Assembly: GCA_002084385.1 (NCBI GenBank)
Contig: NBLS01000022.1
Coordinates: 1-9,050, forward strand
Source of the DNA: Desulfobacteraceae bacterium 4572_19
Lineage (GTDB): Bacteria > Desulfobacterota > Desulfobacteria > Desulfobacterales > NBLS01
Direction of reading: 5' to 3'
Length of the DNA stretch: 9,050 nt
Positions 1-6,617 of this stretch are shown here, one piece after another. Made by a program: the position numbers and the translations under genes. Positions within the stretch are counted from its first letter, which is position 1. Each line of letters opens with the position of its first letter. The notes under the pieces were generated by a model. The model worked only from the letters and a program-made list of their open reading frames with translations. It made no database searches and was not told the origin of the DNA.

Positions 1-1
1 T

Positions 2-553
2 CCAACGTTAAACCGGAAAGTAGTGCTAACTTTGATGCCGGGTATGTATAAATCGGTTTGTCGAAAAGAGAAAAAAATTGGAAGTGTAAAAATTTATAAG
101 AGTTCGTTTAAGCATAATGTTAACTATAAAAAGAGAATTCAACACCAGCGTATTACAAAAACAACACGCGAAAATCATACCTTGAAAGAGGCAAAGGTTA
201 TTATATCTGCTGGCAGGGGGATAGGGAAAAAAGAAAATCTTGAATATATTTTTAAATTTGCAAAATGCTTTTCATCTTCGGTTGTGGGGGCATCTCGGCC
301 TTTGGTGGATATGGGCTGGATCGAATATGAACACCAGGTGGGTATCACCGGTGCAAGTGTAGCTCCCAAGCTTTACATAGCCTGTGGTATTTCAGGTTCT
401 TCCCAACATTTAGCAGGTATAAAAGATGCTGAAATTATTATTAGTATTAATAACAATCCGGCAGCTCCCATATTTCGTCATTCAGATTTTTGTATTGTGG
501 AGGATGTATTAGAATTTATACAGGCATTTTATACGGATATGAAGCATTTATAA
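2..553 (+). CDS. etfA: Electron transfer flavoprotein alpha subunit, C-terminal part (5' end outside window)
   Basis: EtfA is half of the FAD-containing heterodimer that carries electrons from acyl-CoA dehydrogenases to the membrane quinone pool or other acceptors. The reading frame is open to the left edge, so the GTG at 23 is internal and not a start. About 183 residues are visible, against roughly 310-330 for a whole EtfA. The C-terminal FAD-binding domain is recognisable: SAGRGI, then VGASRPLVDMGW, then HQVGITG, VAPKLYIACGISGSSQHLAGI, and the closing INNNPAAPIFRHSDF stretch. EtfB would be expected upstream. The stop codon lies 31 bp before the acyl-CoA dehydrogenase start, so the two are probably co-transcribed and this ETF probably serves that enzyme. 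The segment before the FAD domain is rich in Lys and Arg and weakly conserved, as is usual for the linker. Family assignment is secure. Confidence 0.93.
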   Translation, partial: PTLNRKVVLTLMPGMYKSVCRKEKKIGSVKIYKSSFKHNVNYKKRIQHQRITKTTRENHTLKEAKVIISAGRGIGKKENLEYIFKFAKCFSSSVVGASRPLVDMGWIEYEHQVGITGASVAPKLYIACGISGSSQHLAGIKDAEIIISINNNPAAPIFRHSDFCIVEDVLEFIQAFYTDMKHL

Positions 554-584
554 CATTTAAAGGCTTACAAAAAAGGAGAAATTA

Positions 585-1775
585 ATGGACTTTACAGTCT
601 CAGAAAGAATTCAAACTATTGTGGATATGATCAATGAGTTTGTGGAAAAGGAACTTATCCCGCTTGAGCCTGAATTTCTGGTTAAGGATTTTAGACAGAT
701 GCTGCCGGTTCTTCGGGAAAAACAGGATATGGTGAAAAAAATGGAGTTATGGGCTCCAAATTTTCCTGTTGATTGCGGAGGAATGGGGCTTTCACTTCTT
801 GAACATGGCTTAGTATCTGAAGCGTTAGGCAAGTCTCCTTTGGGTCATTATGTGTTCTGGTGTCAGGCACCCGATGCAGGTAATGTTGAAATTTTGCATA
901 TGCATGGAACAAAAGAACAAAAAGAGCAGTACCTTACTCCTTTGGTAAGTGGAGAAATTCGTTCGTGTTTTGCCATGACCGAGGTAGATATGCCGGGTTC
1001 CAATCCTGTAATGTTAGAAACAACAGCCATAAAAGATGGTGATGATTATGTAATAAATGGTCATAAATGGTACACTACGGCAGCCGATGGTGCAAAGTTT
1101 GCTATTACCATGGCTGTTACCAATCCAGAAGCATCAACTTATAAACAGGCCAGTATGATAGTGGTACCCACAGATACCAAAGGTTTTAATTTGGTCAGAA
1201 ATATTCCTGTTATGGGGCATGAAGGCAGTGATTATTTCAGTCATGGTGAAATTATATTTGAAGCTTGCCGTGTTCCCCAAAAAAATCTATTGGGGCCGGA
1301 AGGTCATGGTTTTGTTATTGCGCAAGATCGTTTGGGACCAGGAAGAATTCATCATTGCATGAGGTGGTTGGGAGTTTGTCAACGGGCATTTGATCTTATG
1401 TGCAAAAGAGCTAATGAACGGGTTATTTCTCCTTCGGGTAAAACCCTTGGTACAAGACAGACTATTCAAAACTTTATTGCAGAATCAGCAGCAGAGCTTC
1501 AGTCTGCAAGGTTATTAACACTAAATTCTGCATGGCAGATTGACAAATATGGGGCATCCAAAGCACGCGATTCTATTTCCATGATAAAGTTTGTAGTGGC
1601 CAATACCATGAATAAGATCGTGGACAGGGCACTTCAAGTTCATGGTGGTTTAGGTATGACCGATGATACAATTCTTGCCTTTTTTTTCCGCCATGAACGG
1701 GCAGCCAGAATTTATGATGGAGCAGACGAAGTTCATAAAACTTCACTATCAAAGCGAATATTAAAAAAATATTAA
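585..1775 (+). CDS. Acyl-CoA dehydrogenase of the ACAD10/ACAD11 (LvaC-like) type
   Basis: This 396-residue FAD enzyme has normal acyl-CoA dehydrogenase length. Visible motifs are the flavin-contact segment FAMTEVDMPGSN (129-140), YVINGHKWYTTAA (155-167), RLGPGRIHHCMRW (249-261), QVHGGLGMTDD (351-361) and FRHERAARIYDGADEVH (368-384). The GRIHHCMR and DGADEVH stretches are typical of the ACAD10/11 branch. Asp378 stands where short- and medium-chain enzymes carry the catalytic Glu of their IYEG motif. In mammals ACAD10/11 carry an APH kinase domain on the same chain; here an APH kinase is a separate downstream gene. Relatives such as Pseudomonas LvaC act on 4-phosphoacyl-CoA and lead to 3-hydroxyacyl-CoA. 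ATG 585 follows AAGGAGAA at 573-580. The TAA stop lies within the first bases of a small inserted element. The substrate is inferred from the neighbours; a plain acyl-CoA dehydrogenase role is the alternative. Confidence 0.9.
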   Translation: MDFTVSERIQTIVDMINEFVEKELIPLEPEFLVKDFRQMLPVLREKQDMVKKMELWAPNFPVDCGGMGLSLLEHGLVSEALGKSPLGHYVFWCQAPDAGNVEILHMHGTKEQKEQYLTPLVSGEIRSCFAMTEVDMPGSNPVMLETTAIKDGDDYVINGHKWYTTAADGAKFAITMAVTNPEASTYKQASMIVVPTDTKGFNLVRNIPVMGHEGSDYFSHGEIIFEACRVPQKNLLGPEGHGFVIAQDRLGPGRIHHCMRWLGVCQRAFDLMCKRANERVISPSGKTLGTRQTIQNFIAESAAELQSARLLTLNSAWQIDKYGASKARDSISMIKFVVANTMNKIVDRALQVHGGLGMTDDTILAFFFRHERAARIYDGADEVHKTSLSKRILKKY

Positions 1776-1843
1776 CCGTTCACAAACAAGAAATGTAACC
1801 GTTCACGACCAAGAAATGTGATTTTTCGGTAATCTCACATTAC
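1772..1843. mobile_element. 72-bp MITE copy with 8-bp target duplication (AAAAAATA)
   Basis: The insert is flanked by AAAAAATA at 1764-1771 and again at 1844-1851. It starts TTAACCGTTCAC (one base off the GTAACCGTTCAC end of the long copies) and ends CACATTAC. Inside are two tandem 23-bp units, 1772-1794 and 1795-1817, then a 26-bp tail (1818-1843) shared with the long copies at 4954 and 8090. It lacks their 108-bp hairpin part, so it is a short or rearranged relative. GTAA ends and an 8-bp duplication suit mobilisation by an IS66-family transposase. No coding capacity. Confidence 0.8.
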
Positions 1844-1851
1844 AAAAAATA

Positions 1852-1874
1852 TTAGGTTTTTAAATGAACCCTAA
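1852..1874. promoter_or_regulatory. Candidate TetR operator (imperfect palindrome) before the regulator gene
   Basis: TTAGG and CCTAA arms enclose GGTT...AACC, with 7 of 11 mirrored positions pairing around base 1863. It sits 8 bp before the TetR start and directly beside the inserted element. A close relative lies at 2570-2584 before the kinase gene. Role as the operator of the encoded regulator is inferred. Confidence 0.4.
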
Positions 1875-1882
1875 GGTAATTT

Positions 1883-2566
1883 ATGGATTATAAGGAGTTT
1901 AAAAAAATATACGCGGTTTCAAATCAGGATATTTTCAGAGAGGTATTTCACAAGAATAAGAATGCCATACGAATAAAAAAAGAGAAAACCGCTGTAACTA
2001 ATCTGGAAAAAATTTTTAAAGCTGTGTTCAGTATCAGTTATAAAAAAGGTTTTCAAGCTATGAGCATGCGGGATTTAAGTCAGAAAACAGATATGAGTTT
2101 AGGATCATTGTATGCTTATTTTTCTGGCAAAGAAGAACTATTGAGCATTATTCAAATTCAGGGATGGTCCATAATAAAAAAAGATTTTCAGCAAGTTATA
2201 AGGCTTAATGAGAAACCTGTAGAAAGATTAAGAGCAGTAATAAAAGCTCATATTTTTTTATCTGAATTATTTAGACCCTGGTTTTATTTTACATTTATGG
2301 AAGCCCGCAATATTAAAGAAGTTAAGTTGATGGAAGAATATACTCAGAAAATTCTTACAGATGTTCTTGTTATGGGTGAAAAAGAAAATATTTTTAATTC
2401 TGGAGATCACGCATTAACTGCAAGTTTAATTAAGTCCATGCAGCAAGAGTGGTATTTAAAACGGTGGAAATACCGTAAACTAAAAATATCTGTAGATCAA
2501 TTTGCAGATCATTTGATTAATATGGTGGAAGCGTTTTGCATTTTATCTATGAAGTCTGGGAATTAA
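1883..2566 (+). CDS. TetR/AcrR-family transcriptional regulator
   Basis: This is a 227-residue dimeric DNA-binding repressor candidate. The TetR_N helix-turn-helix spans about residues 40-88: helix 1 around LEKIFKAVFSISYKKGF, then AMSMRDLSQKTDMSLGSLYAYFSGKEELL, which carries the family's signature SLY-Y-F and K-EL. About 36 residues precede the domain, longer than the few usual in the family. The C-terminal ligand-binding half is mainly helical and not diagnostic. ATG 1883 has a weak AAGG at 1873-1876. The gene lies between the acyl-CoA dehydrogenase and the kinase on the same strand, so it probably regulates this operon in response to an acyl-CoA or hydroxy acid. That ligand is a guess. The palindromes before this gene and before the kinase are its likely targets, implying autoregulation. 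Confidence 0.9.
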   Translation: MDYKEFKKIYAVSNQDIFREVFHKNKNAIRIKKEKTAVTNLEKIFKAVFSISYKKGFQAMSMRDLSQKTDMSLGSLYAYFSGKEELLSIIQIQGWSIIKKDFQQVIRLNEKPVERLRAVIKAHIFLSELFRPWFYFTFMEARNIKEVKLMEEYTQKILTDVLVMGEKENIFNSGDHALTASLIKSMQQEWYLKRWKYRKLKISVDQFADHLINMVEAFCILSMKSGN

Positions 2567-2569
2567 TTC

Positions 2570-2584
2570 GGTTTTGAGTGAACC
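2570..2584. promoter_or_regulatory. Second candidate TetR operator, before the kinase gene
   Basis: GGTTTTGAGTGAACC is an inverted GGTT/AACC pair matching GGTTTTTAAATGAACC at 1855-1870. Both are followed by TA(A)GGTA. It lies between the TetR stop (2566) and the kinase ribosome binding site. Two copies at the two gene junctions suggest a shared regulator; binding is inferred. Confidence 0.35.
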
Positions 2585-2616
2585 ATAGGTATTTACAAGA
2601 AAAAGAAGGAGAAGAT

Positions 2617-3684
2617 ATGCACATAACAGATAAGGCCGAACCAATCAGGTCCGGGGAAGAAATTGATCCTGATGCAGTAAAACTGTTTTTAGAAAAAAAT
2701 ATCAAGGATCTTACAGGTGATATTGTTATCACTCAGTTTCCAAGTGGTTATTCAAACTTAACATATTTAATTGATATGGGCGGCAGACAGATGGTGTTGC
2801 GTCGCCCCCCAATTGGTGCAAAAGTAAAAGCAGGCCATGATATGGGACGGGAATATAGAGTGCTTAAAGCTTTGCACCCTGTTTTCCCCTACTGCCCAAA
2901 ACCACTGGCATATACTGAAGATACATCCATAATAGGCACTTCTTTTTTTGTTATGGAAAAATTATCAGGCATTATTTTACGAAAAGATTTGCCCGGTGAT
3001 TTGTCTTTTTCAATGGAACAGGCAAAGAATCTCTGTGCAAGTCTTATAGATATTCTATCAGAAATTCATGGAATTGACGTTAAAGGTGCAGGTCTTGATT
3101 TTATTGGAAAGCCCGATGGATATGTTCAGCGGCAGGTGGAAGGGTGGAGTGGTCGGTATCGTAAAGCAAAAACTGATGATGCTCCGGATTGTGAAGTTAT
3201 AATGGCCTGGTTAAAAGATAAAATGCCAAAAGATACCGACCGTCCAGCTATTGTGCATAACGATTATAAATTTGATAATGTGGTATTGGATATAAATTAT
3301 CCTGAAAAAATTATTGGGGTTCTTGATTGGGAAATGACAACTTATGGAGATCCTTTGATGGACCTTGGCAATAGCCTTGCTTATTGGGTAGAGGAGAATG
3401 ATCCTGATGAAATGAAAATGATGAGGACAATGCCCACTAACATGAAAGGTGCCATGACAAGATTGGAAATACTTGCATATTATGAAAAACAAACAGGCAG
3501 AAATACACAAAAATTCGATTTTTATTATTGTTTTGGTCTGTTTAGATTATCAGTAATTGCACAGCAAATTTATTATCGGTATTTTCATAAAATTACAAAA
3601 AACAAACGGTTTGCTAACTTGATTTTTGCTGTAATTGCACTTGAGAAAACAGCTTTAAAGGTTATTGAATCATCTGATTTATAA
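2617..3684 (+). CDS. APH-fold phosphotransferase of the ACAD10/11 N-terminal (LvaA-like) type
   Basis: This 355-residue kinase belongs to the aminoglycoside-phosphotransferase-like fold but to the acyl-CoA-linked branch. Motifs in order are SGYSN (43-47, nucleotide loop), MVLRRPP (59-65), GREYRVLKAL (77-86), IIGTSFFVMEKLSG, the catalytic loop VHNDYKFDN (213-221, catalytic Asp216, Asn221), and the metal-binding segment VLDWEMTTYGDPLMDLG (235-251, Asp237). The combination of REYRVL, SIIGT and LDWEM-T-GDP is characteristic of the kinase part of ACAD10/11 and of LvaA. Those enzymes phosphorylate the 4-hydroxyl of hydroxyacyl-CoA; antibiotic resistance is not indicated. ATG 2617 is chosen because GGAG (2608-2611) lies 5 bp before it. 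A GTG at 2578 would add 13 residues but overlaps the palindrome and lacks a binding site. Substrate is inferred from family and operon. Confidence 0.9.
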   Translation: MHITDKAEPIRSGEEIDPDAVKLFLEKNIKDLTGDIVITQFPSGYSNLTYLIDMGGRQMVLRRPPIGAKVKAGHDMGREYRVLKALHPVFPYCPKPLAYTEDTSIIGTSFFVMEKLSGIILRKDLPGDLSFSMEQAKNLCASLIDILSEIHGIDVKGAGLDFIGKPDGYVQRQVEGWSGRYRKAKTDDAPDCEVIMAWLKDKMPKDTDRPAIVHNDYKFDNVVLDINYPEKIIGVLDWEMTTYGDPLMDLGNSLAYWVEENDPDEMKMMRTMPTNMKGAMTRLEILAYYEKQTGRNTQKFDFYYCFGLFRLSVIAQQIYYRYFHKITKNKRFANLIFAVIALEKTALKVIESSDL

Positions 3685-3702
3685 GAAGAAAAGGAGGTTG
3701 TA

Positions 3703-4611
3703 ATGGGTAGTAAAAAGATAAAAAAAGTATTGGTTTTGGGTTCCGGCACCATGGGTACCCAAATTGGATTATTATGTGCTGTTGCAGGATTTGATGTGAC
3801 TATTTATGATATCCTTGAAGATTCCTTAAAACAGTCAAAGCAAAAAATTCAAAAACTTGCTAAATCTGTTGTAGTACAGGAGCTGATAAATCAGAAAGAT
3901 GCAGATGCCGGGCTTTTGCGGATTATTTTTACAATTGATCCTGAAAAAGCAGGTAAAGACGCTGATTTAATAAGCGAGTCAATACCTGAAGATCCTGTTT
4001 TAAAACAAAAAGTTTTTTCTCAATTTAATAAAATTTGCCCTAAACATACTATTTTTACCACCAATACTTCTACACTGGTTCCATCTATAATAGCTGAAGC
4101 AACAGGACGACCTGAAAAGTTTTTGGCATTGCATTTCCATGACTATTCCATAACCAATGTTGTTGATGTTATGCCCCACCCTGGTACGTCCGTAGGAACT
4201 TTGGAAACTGTTATGGCATTTTGTAAAGATATTGATCAGTATCCCATTGAGTTAAAAAAAGAAAAAAGCGGTTATGTATTTAACACCATGTTAAGCGAAC
4301 TTTTTCAATCAGCATTAAGCTTGATTTCAAGAGATGTTGCATCCCATGAAGATATAGACCGTGTATGGATGGGAATTATGAAAACTTTTATGGGACCTTT
4401 TGGTCTTATGGATTCAGTGGGAATTGAAACTGTCCATACAATTGCAGATTATTGGGCAAAGAAAACCAATGATCCAAAACTTAAAGCTAATGCCGCATAT
4501 TTAAAAAAGTTTGTGGATAAAGGGGATATTGGAATTAAAACTGGTAAAGGCTTTTATGAATATCCTGACCCGTCTTTTCTTAAACCTGATTTTTTAAAAG
4601 GTATTCGTTAA
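3703..4611 (+). CDS. 3-hydroxyacyl-CoA dehydrogenase (NAD-dependent)
   Basis: This 302-residue enzyme would oxidise an L-3-hydroxyacyl-CoA to 3-ketoacyl-CoA in beta-oxidation. An N-terminal Rossmann fold carries GSGTMG (13-18). TTNTSTL places the conserved Ser at 123, ALHFHDY places the catalytic His at 144, and SGYVFNT places Asn194. The C-terminal helical domain includes GPFGLMDSVG (231-240) and GIKTGKGFYEYP (277-288). The usual HFFNP-x-LVE stretch is replaced by HFHDYSITNVVD, with Asp155 near where the Glu partner of the His-Glu dyad normally sits. A strong AAGGAGG (3691-3697) precedes ATG 3703, and only 18 bp separate it from the kinase, so the two are surely co-transcribed. It would take the 3-hydroxyacyl-CoA made by the kinase and dehydrogenase pair. 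Chain-length preference cannot be read from sequence. Confidence 0.92.
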   Translation: MGSKKIKKVLVLGSGTMGTQIGLLCAVAGFDVTIYDILEDSLKQSKQKIQKLAKSVVVQELINQKDADAGLLRIIFTIDPEKAGKDADLISESIPEDPVLKQKVFSQFNKICPKHTIFTTNTSTLVPSIIAEATGRPEKFLALHFHDYSITNVVDVMPHPGTSVGTLETVMAFCKDIDQYPIELKKEKSGYVFNTMLSELFQSALSLISRDVASHEDIDRVWMGIMKTFMGPFGLMDSVGIETVHTIADYWAKKTNDPKLKANAAYLKKFVDKGDIGIKTGKGFYEYPDPSFLKPDFLKGIR

Positions 4612-4905
4612 AAGAATATTATAGACCGTTACATAATTAGTTTCACAAGGCGTAGCGAAGAAGCCGTTTTAAAATACTGCGATGAGCGTACAACGAAGTA
4701 AAATTATTTGTAAGCATTCACAATACCTCGTTAAATAATTATTTTAACCATATTATATAATATATGTGCCTTATGTCTTACAAACAAAATAGCATTTCAT
4801 TTACTATATTATCATTTCTCTCAAGAAACTCCTTGCATTATTTATCAGACTACTATATTAACTCCATAGAGATCAAGGGGGATTATCATAAACGGCCACG
4901 GCATT
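4612..4905. other. Non-coding AT-rich spacer after the operon
   Basis: No convincing gene or terminator is seen here. A weak duplication involves GCGTAGCGAAG (near 4650) and GCGTACAACGAAG (near 4686). At 4710-4736 a fragment resembling the GTAAGC end of the MITE lies between two AATTATTT copies (4702-4709, 4737-4744), possibly a decayed element. An ATG frame at 4773-4928 could encode 51 residues (MSYKQNSISF...), but it has no ribosome binding site and runs into the attC-like site, so it is more likely a remnant or chance. Confidence 0.5.
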
Positions 4906-5195
4906 GTTCAACTGCATTTTATCAATAATCCCACTCGTATAATTAAAGTTGGCGTAAGCGTTCACAAGCACCTCATCTTCGTATAAACAGCTTGTCATAT
5001 ATAGGATAACTATTATATGCCAAGCTGTTTATGCGAATATAAGGCACTTGTGAACACTTACAAATGTGAGATTACCGAAAAATCACATTTCTTGGTCGTG
5101 AACGGTTACAAGTTGGCTTTATCGGAGTGATAGAGTTCATGTGGTGTTTTATTTTTTTGTAAGTGGGACTATTGATAAAACGCTATTAGTTCCTG
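4906..5195 (+). other. attC-like recombination site, split by a MITE
   Basis: The left end is GTTCAAC (4906-4912, fits RYYYAAC) and the right end is G/TTCCTG (5189-5195). Strongly paired arms lie at 4916-4934 and 5163-5181: TTTTATCAATA-TCCCACT against its complement with one mismatch. Removing the 156-bp MITE and one 8-bp duplication leaves 126 bp, close to the 124 bp of the next two sites. It would mark the start of the toxin-antitoxin cassette. The right core is degenerate beyond GTT. Confidence 0.6.
4954..5109 (-). mobile_element. 156-bp MITE (IS66-like ends), copy in inverted orientation
   Basis: The element runs from GTAAGCGTTCAC to GTGAACGGTTAC and is flanked by AAGTTGGC at 4946-4953 and 5110-5117, a perfect 8-bp target duplication. 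It has two modules: a long near-perfect hairpin with GTAAG...CTTAC ends, and a shorter AATGTGA/TCACATT hairpin. Its reverse complement matches the element at 8090-8246 with only a handful of differences. GTAA ends and 8-bp duplications are typical of IS66-family transposition. It has no coding capacity and must be moved in trans. Confidence 0.88.
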
Positions 5196-5221
5196 TGTTT
5201 CGAGACACAAATATAAAAATA

Positions 5222-5250
5222 TTGACAATGAGAAAGCACTATATTGCAAT
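5222..5250 (+). promoter_or_regulatory. Candidate sigma-70-type promoter of the antitoxin-toxin cassette
   Basis: A perfect TTGACA (5222-5227) is followed after 17 bp by TGCAAT (5245-5250, four of six matches to TATAAT). It lies 36 bp before the antitoxin ATG and inside the cassette, consistent with toxin-antitoxin cassettes carrying their own promoter. Confidence 0.55.
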
Positions 5251-5286
5251 AAAGAATAACAGTGTAAATTGATGGGATTTAAATAT

Positions 5287-5613
5287 ATGATGATACAACC
5301 ATGGATGTATAATCAATTGCTTAAGGTGAAACGATATCGCCCAGAACTCGTTGATCAAATGCTCGATGCCATCTTAACCCAACAAGCAGAATTACGCTGG
5401 TTGGTCATTGTCGGAGCCTATATAGATGAAGAGATTAATTTGGGCAAAGTGGCAGAGTTACTTGGGATACATCGCCTTGAACTCCAAGAGCAATTTGTGA
5501 GACAAGGGATTACTCTCAGGTTGGGCATCGACACTCCGGAAGAGGCTCAGGCTGAAGTTGTGGCAATAACTCAATGGAATGAAACTGCAAACCAGGCGGT
5601 TCAACATAAATAA
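5287..5613 (+). CDS. UPF0175-family antitoxin
   Basis: This protein of about 108 residues matches UPF0175 (COG2886), small proteins regularly paired with DUF3368 PIN-like toxins and regarded as their antitoxins. The recognisable core is RWLVIVGAYIDEEINLGKVAELLGIHRLELQEQF followed by RQGITLRLGIDTPEEAQAE. It holds the helix-turn-helix-like GKVAELLGI segment seen in the family and an acidic tail. The N-terminal 35 residues (MMIQPWMYNQLLKV...) are less typical. ATG 5287 is preferred because GGGA lies about 9 bp before it; ATG 5272 or TTG 5269 would add 5-6 residues but have no binding site. Its stop overlaps the position where the toxin should start. The frame is intact although the toxin is broken, so it may now be an orphan antitoxin. 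Integron cassettes often carry such modules. Confidence 0.8.
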   Translation: MMIQPWMYNQLLKVKRYRPELVDQMLDAILTQQAELRWLVIVGAYIDEEINLGKVAELLGIHRLELQEQFVRQGITLRLGIDTPEEAQAEVVAITQWNETANQAVQHK

Positions 5614-6160
5614 TTCTCATTGATAACACGGTTTTGTCCAATTTTACGTTGATTCAGCATCCTGACTCTATTCACCATGCATTTGTTGAGGATGTCGGAA
5701 CAACAGAGCAGGTGTTTCATGAATTGGAAATAGGCGTTCAACTTGGTCGATTACCAGAGTATCCGTGGACATGGCTACAACGCCTTCACTTAACAGAAGC
5801 TGAAACCGTGAAGTTTCGTCAATTTGTGGAACATTTGGGAAAAGGAGAAGCCTCGTGTCTTGCCGTTGCTGTTAACCGGGCATATAAAATCGCGACGGAT
5901 GATAAAGATGCCCGACAATGGGTGGTACGACTCACCGTCCCGCATACTGGAACACTTGGTATTTTAGCGATGTTAGTCAAGCAGGGTACAATTACTCTTC
6001 TTGAGGCTGCTAAAGGTGGCGTTATTGTTTGGATAATATTCCGATGTTAGTCAAGCAGGGTACAATTACTCTTCTTGAGGGCAATACGTGGTTACGGAAG
6101 ATGATTGAGCGAGGATACCATTCGCCAATACAAAAACTGGATGAACTTGTCACATCATAA
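5610..6160 (+). pseudogene. DUF3368 PIN-like toxin, broken (lost start codon and 74-bp frameshifting duplication)
   Basis: DUF3368 (COG2405) proteins are PIN-like, predicted metal-dependent RNases neutralised by UPF0175 partners. The frame from 5610 reads IILIDNTVLSNF, the usual PIN N-terminus with its first acidic residue. Then come VFHELEIG, LGKGEASCLAVA (5841 on), ATDDKDAR (5895 on) and HTGTLGILAMLVKQG. No ATG, GTG or TTG precedes IDNTVLSNF: the codon at 5610 is ATA. At 5612 a single A in place of G would give ATGA, overlapping start and stop. A 39-bp repeat (5968-6006, 6042-6080) with 35 bp between shifts the frame to a stop at 6050. Removing 74 bp restores LLEGNTWLRKMIERGYHSPIQKLDELVTS to TAA 6158-6160, about 150 residues in total. 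A TTG start at 5634 would lose the active-site Asp. Confidence 0.85.
5968..6080. repeat. 39-bp perfect direct repeat inside the toxin gene
   Basis: Bases 5968-6006 recur exactly at 6042-6080, with 35 unrelated bases between. The 74-bp offset is not a multiple of three and breaks the toxin frame. The intervening 35 bp has no obvious source in the window. Confidence 0.97.
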
Positions 6161-6227
6161 GTTGAAGTATATCTTCTTAAAAATCAATATTGTCGTAATA
6201 AGAAGAAGGCAAAAAGACCCATAAATC

Positions 6228-6351
6228 GGCTAACCATGCGCTCCACCTGACACCAGAAGCCGGGCGTTTTTAGCATCTGCCATTTGAGAGAAGAACTTCA
6301 CTTTTGCCAAGTCATCATTGGCTTCTGGTGCTGGTGAGCTCTACGTTGGGC
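6228..6351 (+). other. Integron attC site
   Basis: The 124-bp site starts GGCTAAC (6228-6234) and ends GTTGGGC (6345-6351, exact GTTRRRY). The arms ATGCGCTCCACCTGACACC and GGTGCTGGTGAGCTC pair imperfectly with unpaired bases, as in classical attC sites. CACCAGAAGCC (6251-6261) pairs perfectly with GGCTTCTGGTG (6320-6330). It follows the toxin in gene orientation, as expected for a cassette 3' end. Confidence 0.8.
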
Positions 6352-6431
6352 ATGCAAATTCGTAGTGCTAAACGGCACAAATTTGTAATTTGATTTTGTT
6401 AAAAAAATGGGGTAATAAAAATCATTATATT

Positions 6432-6587
6432 ATCATTCAGCAAACGGAACACGGTGTAAATCCGTGGCATATCCCGATGCTGTAACCCTTTTTGTTTTCT
6501 TTGGCATTTTTTAGTCACTGTTGTAATGTTTTTTTACAATGGGAAGGCTGTCTAAAGATGGGGAAGCCAGAAGACGTGCTGAATGAT
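6432..6587 (+). promoter_or_regulatory. Cobalamin riboswitch aptamer
   Basis: The closing stem is an 11-bp perfect pair, ATCATTCAGCA (6432-6442) with TGCTGAATGAT (6577-6587). The conserved core reads CGGTGTAAATCCGTGGC, then ATCCCGATGCTGTAACC. A variable hairpin, TGTAATG...TTACA, is followed by GGGAAGGC and the B12-box-like AGCCAGAAGACGTGC. These match the cobalamin family in order and spacing. It sits in the leader of the ThiC-like gene, so cobalamin binding should repress cobamide lower-ligand synthesis. No TPP-riboswitch motif is seen. Confidence 0.9.
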
Positions 6588-6617
6588 TAAAACAAGTTAG
6601 AACATGATGGTAAAAGG

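Noticed and set aside
175..369. Open frame on the - strand inside etfA
   Set aside because: Antisense to conserved EtfA FAD-domain sequence, no ribosome binding site, no recognisable product.
1772..1843. CRISPR-like tandem repeats
   Set aside because: Only two 23-bp units with no spacers; explained by a MITE with target duplication.
3211..3510. 99-residue open frame on the - strand inside the kinase gene
   Set aside because: Covers the conserved catalytic and metal-binding motifs of the + strand kinase; composition looks like a shadow frame.
2617..3684. Aminoglycoside resistance phosphotransferase
   Set aside because: Motifs and operon place it with acyl-CoA-linked kinases of the ACAD10/11 type, not with drug-modifying enzymes.
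4710..4744. Fourth MITE copy or attC core (GTTAAAT fits GTTRRRY)
   Set aside because: An AATTATTT pair flanks a fragment with only one recognisable end, and no left arm pairs with the GTTAAAT core; too weak in AT-rich DNA.
6432..6587. TPP (thi-box) riboswitch, since the gene resembles thiC
   Set aside because: No TPP core such as CTGAGA; the cobalamin core, GGGAAGGC and B12-box-like end are present with a matching closing stem.
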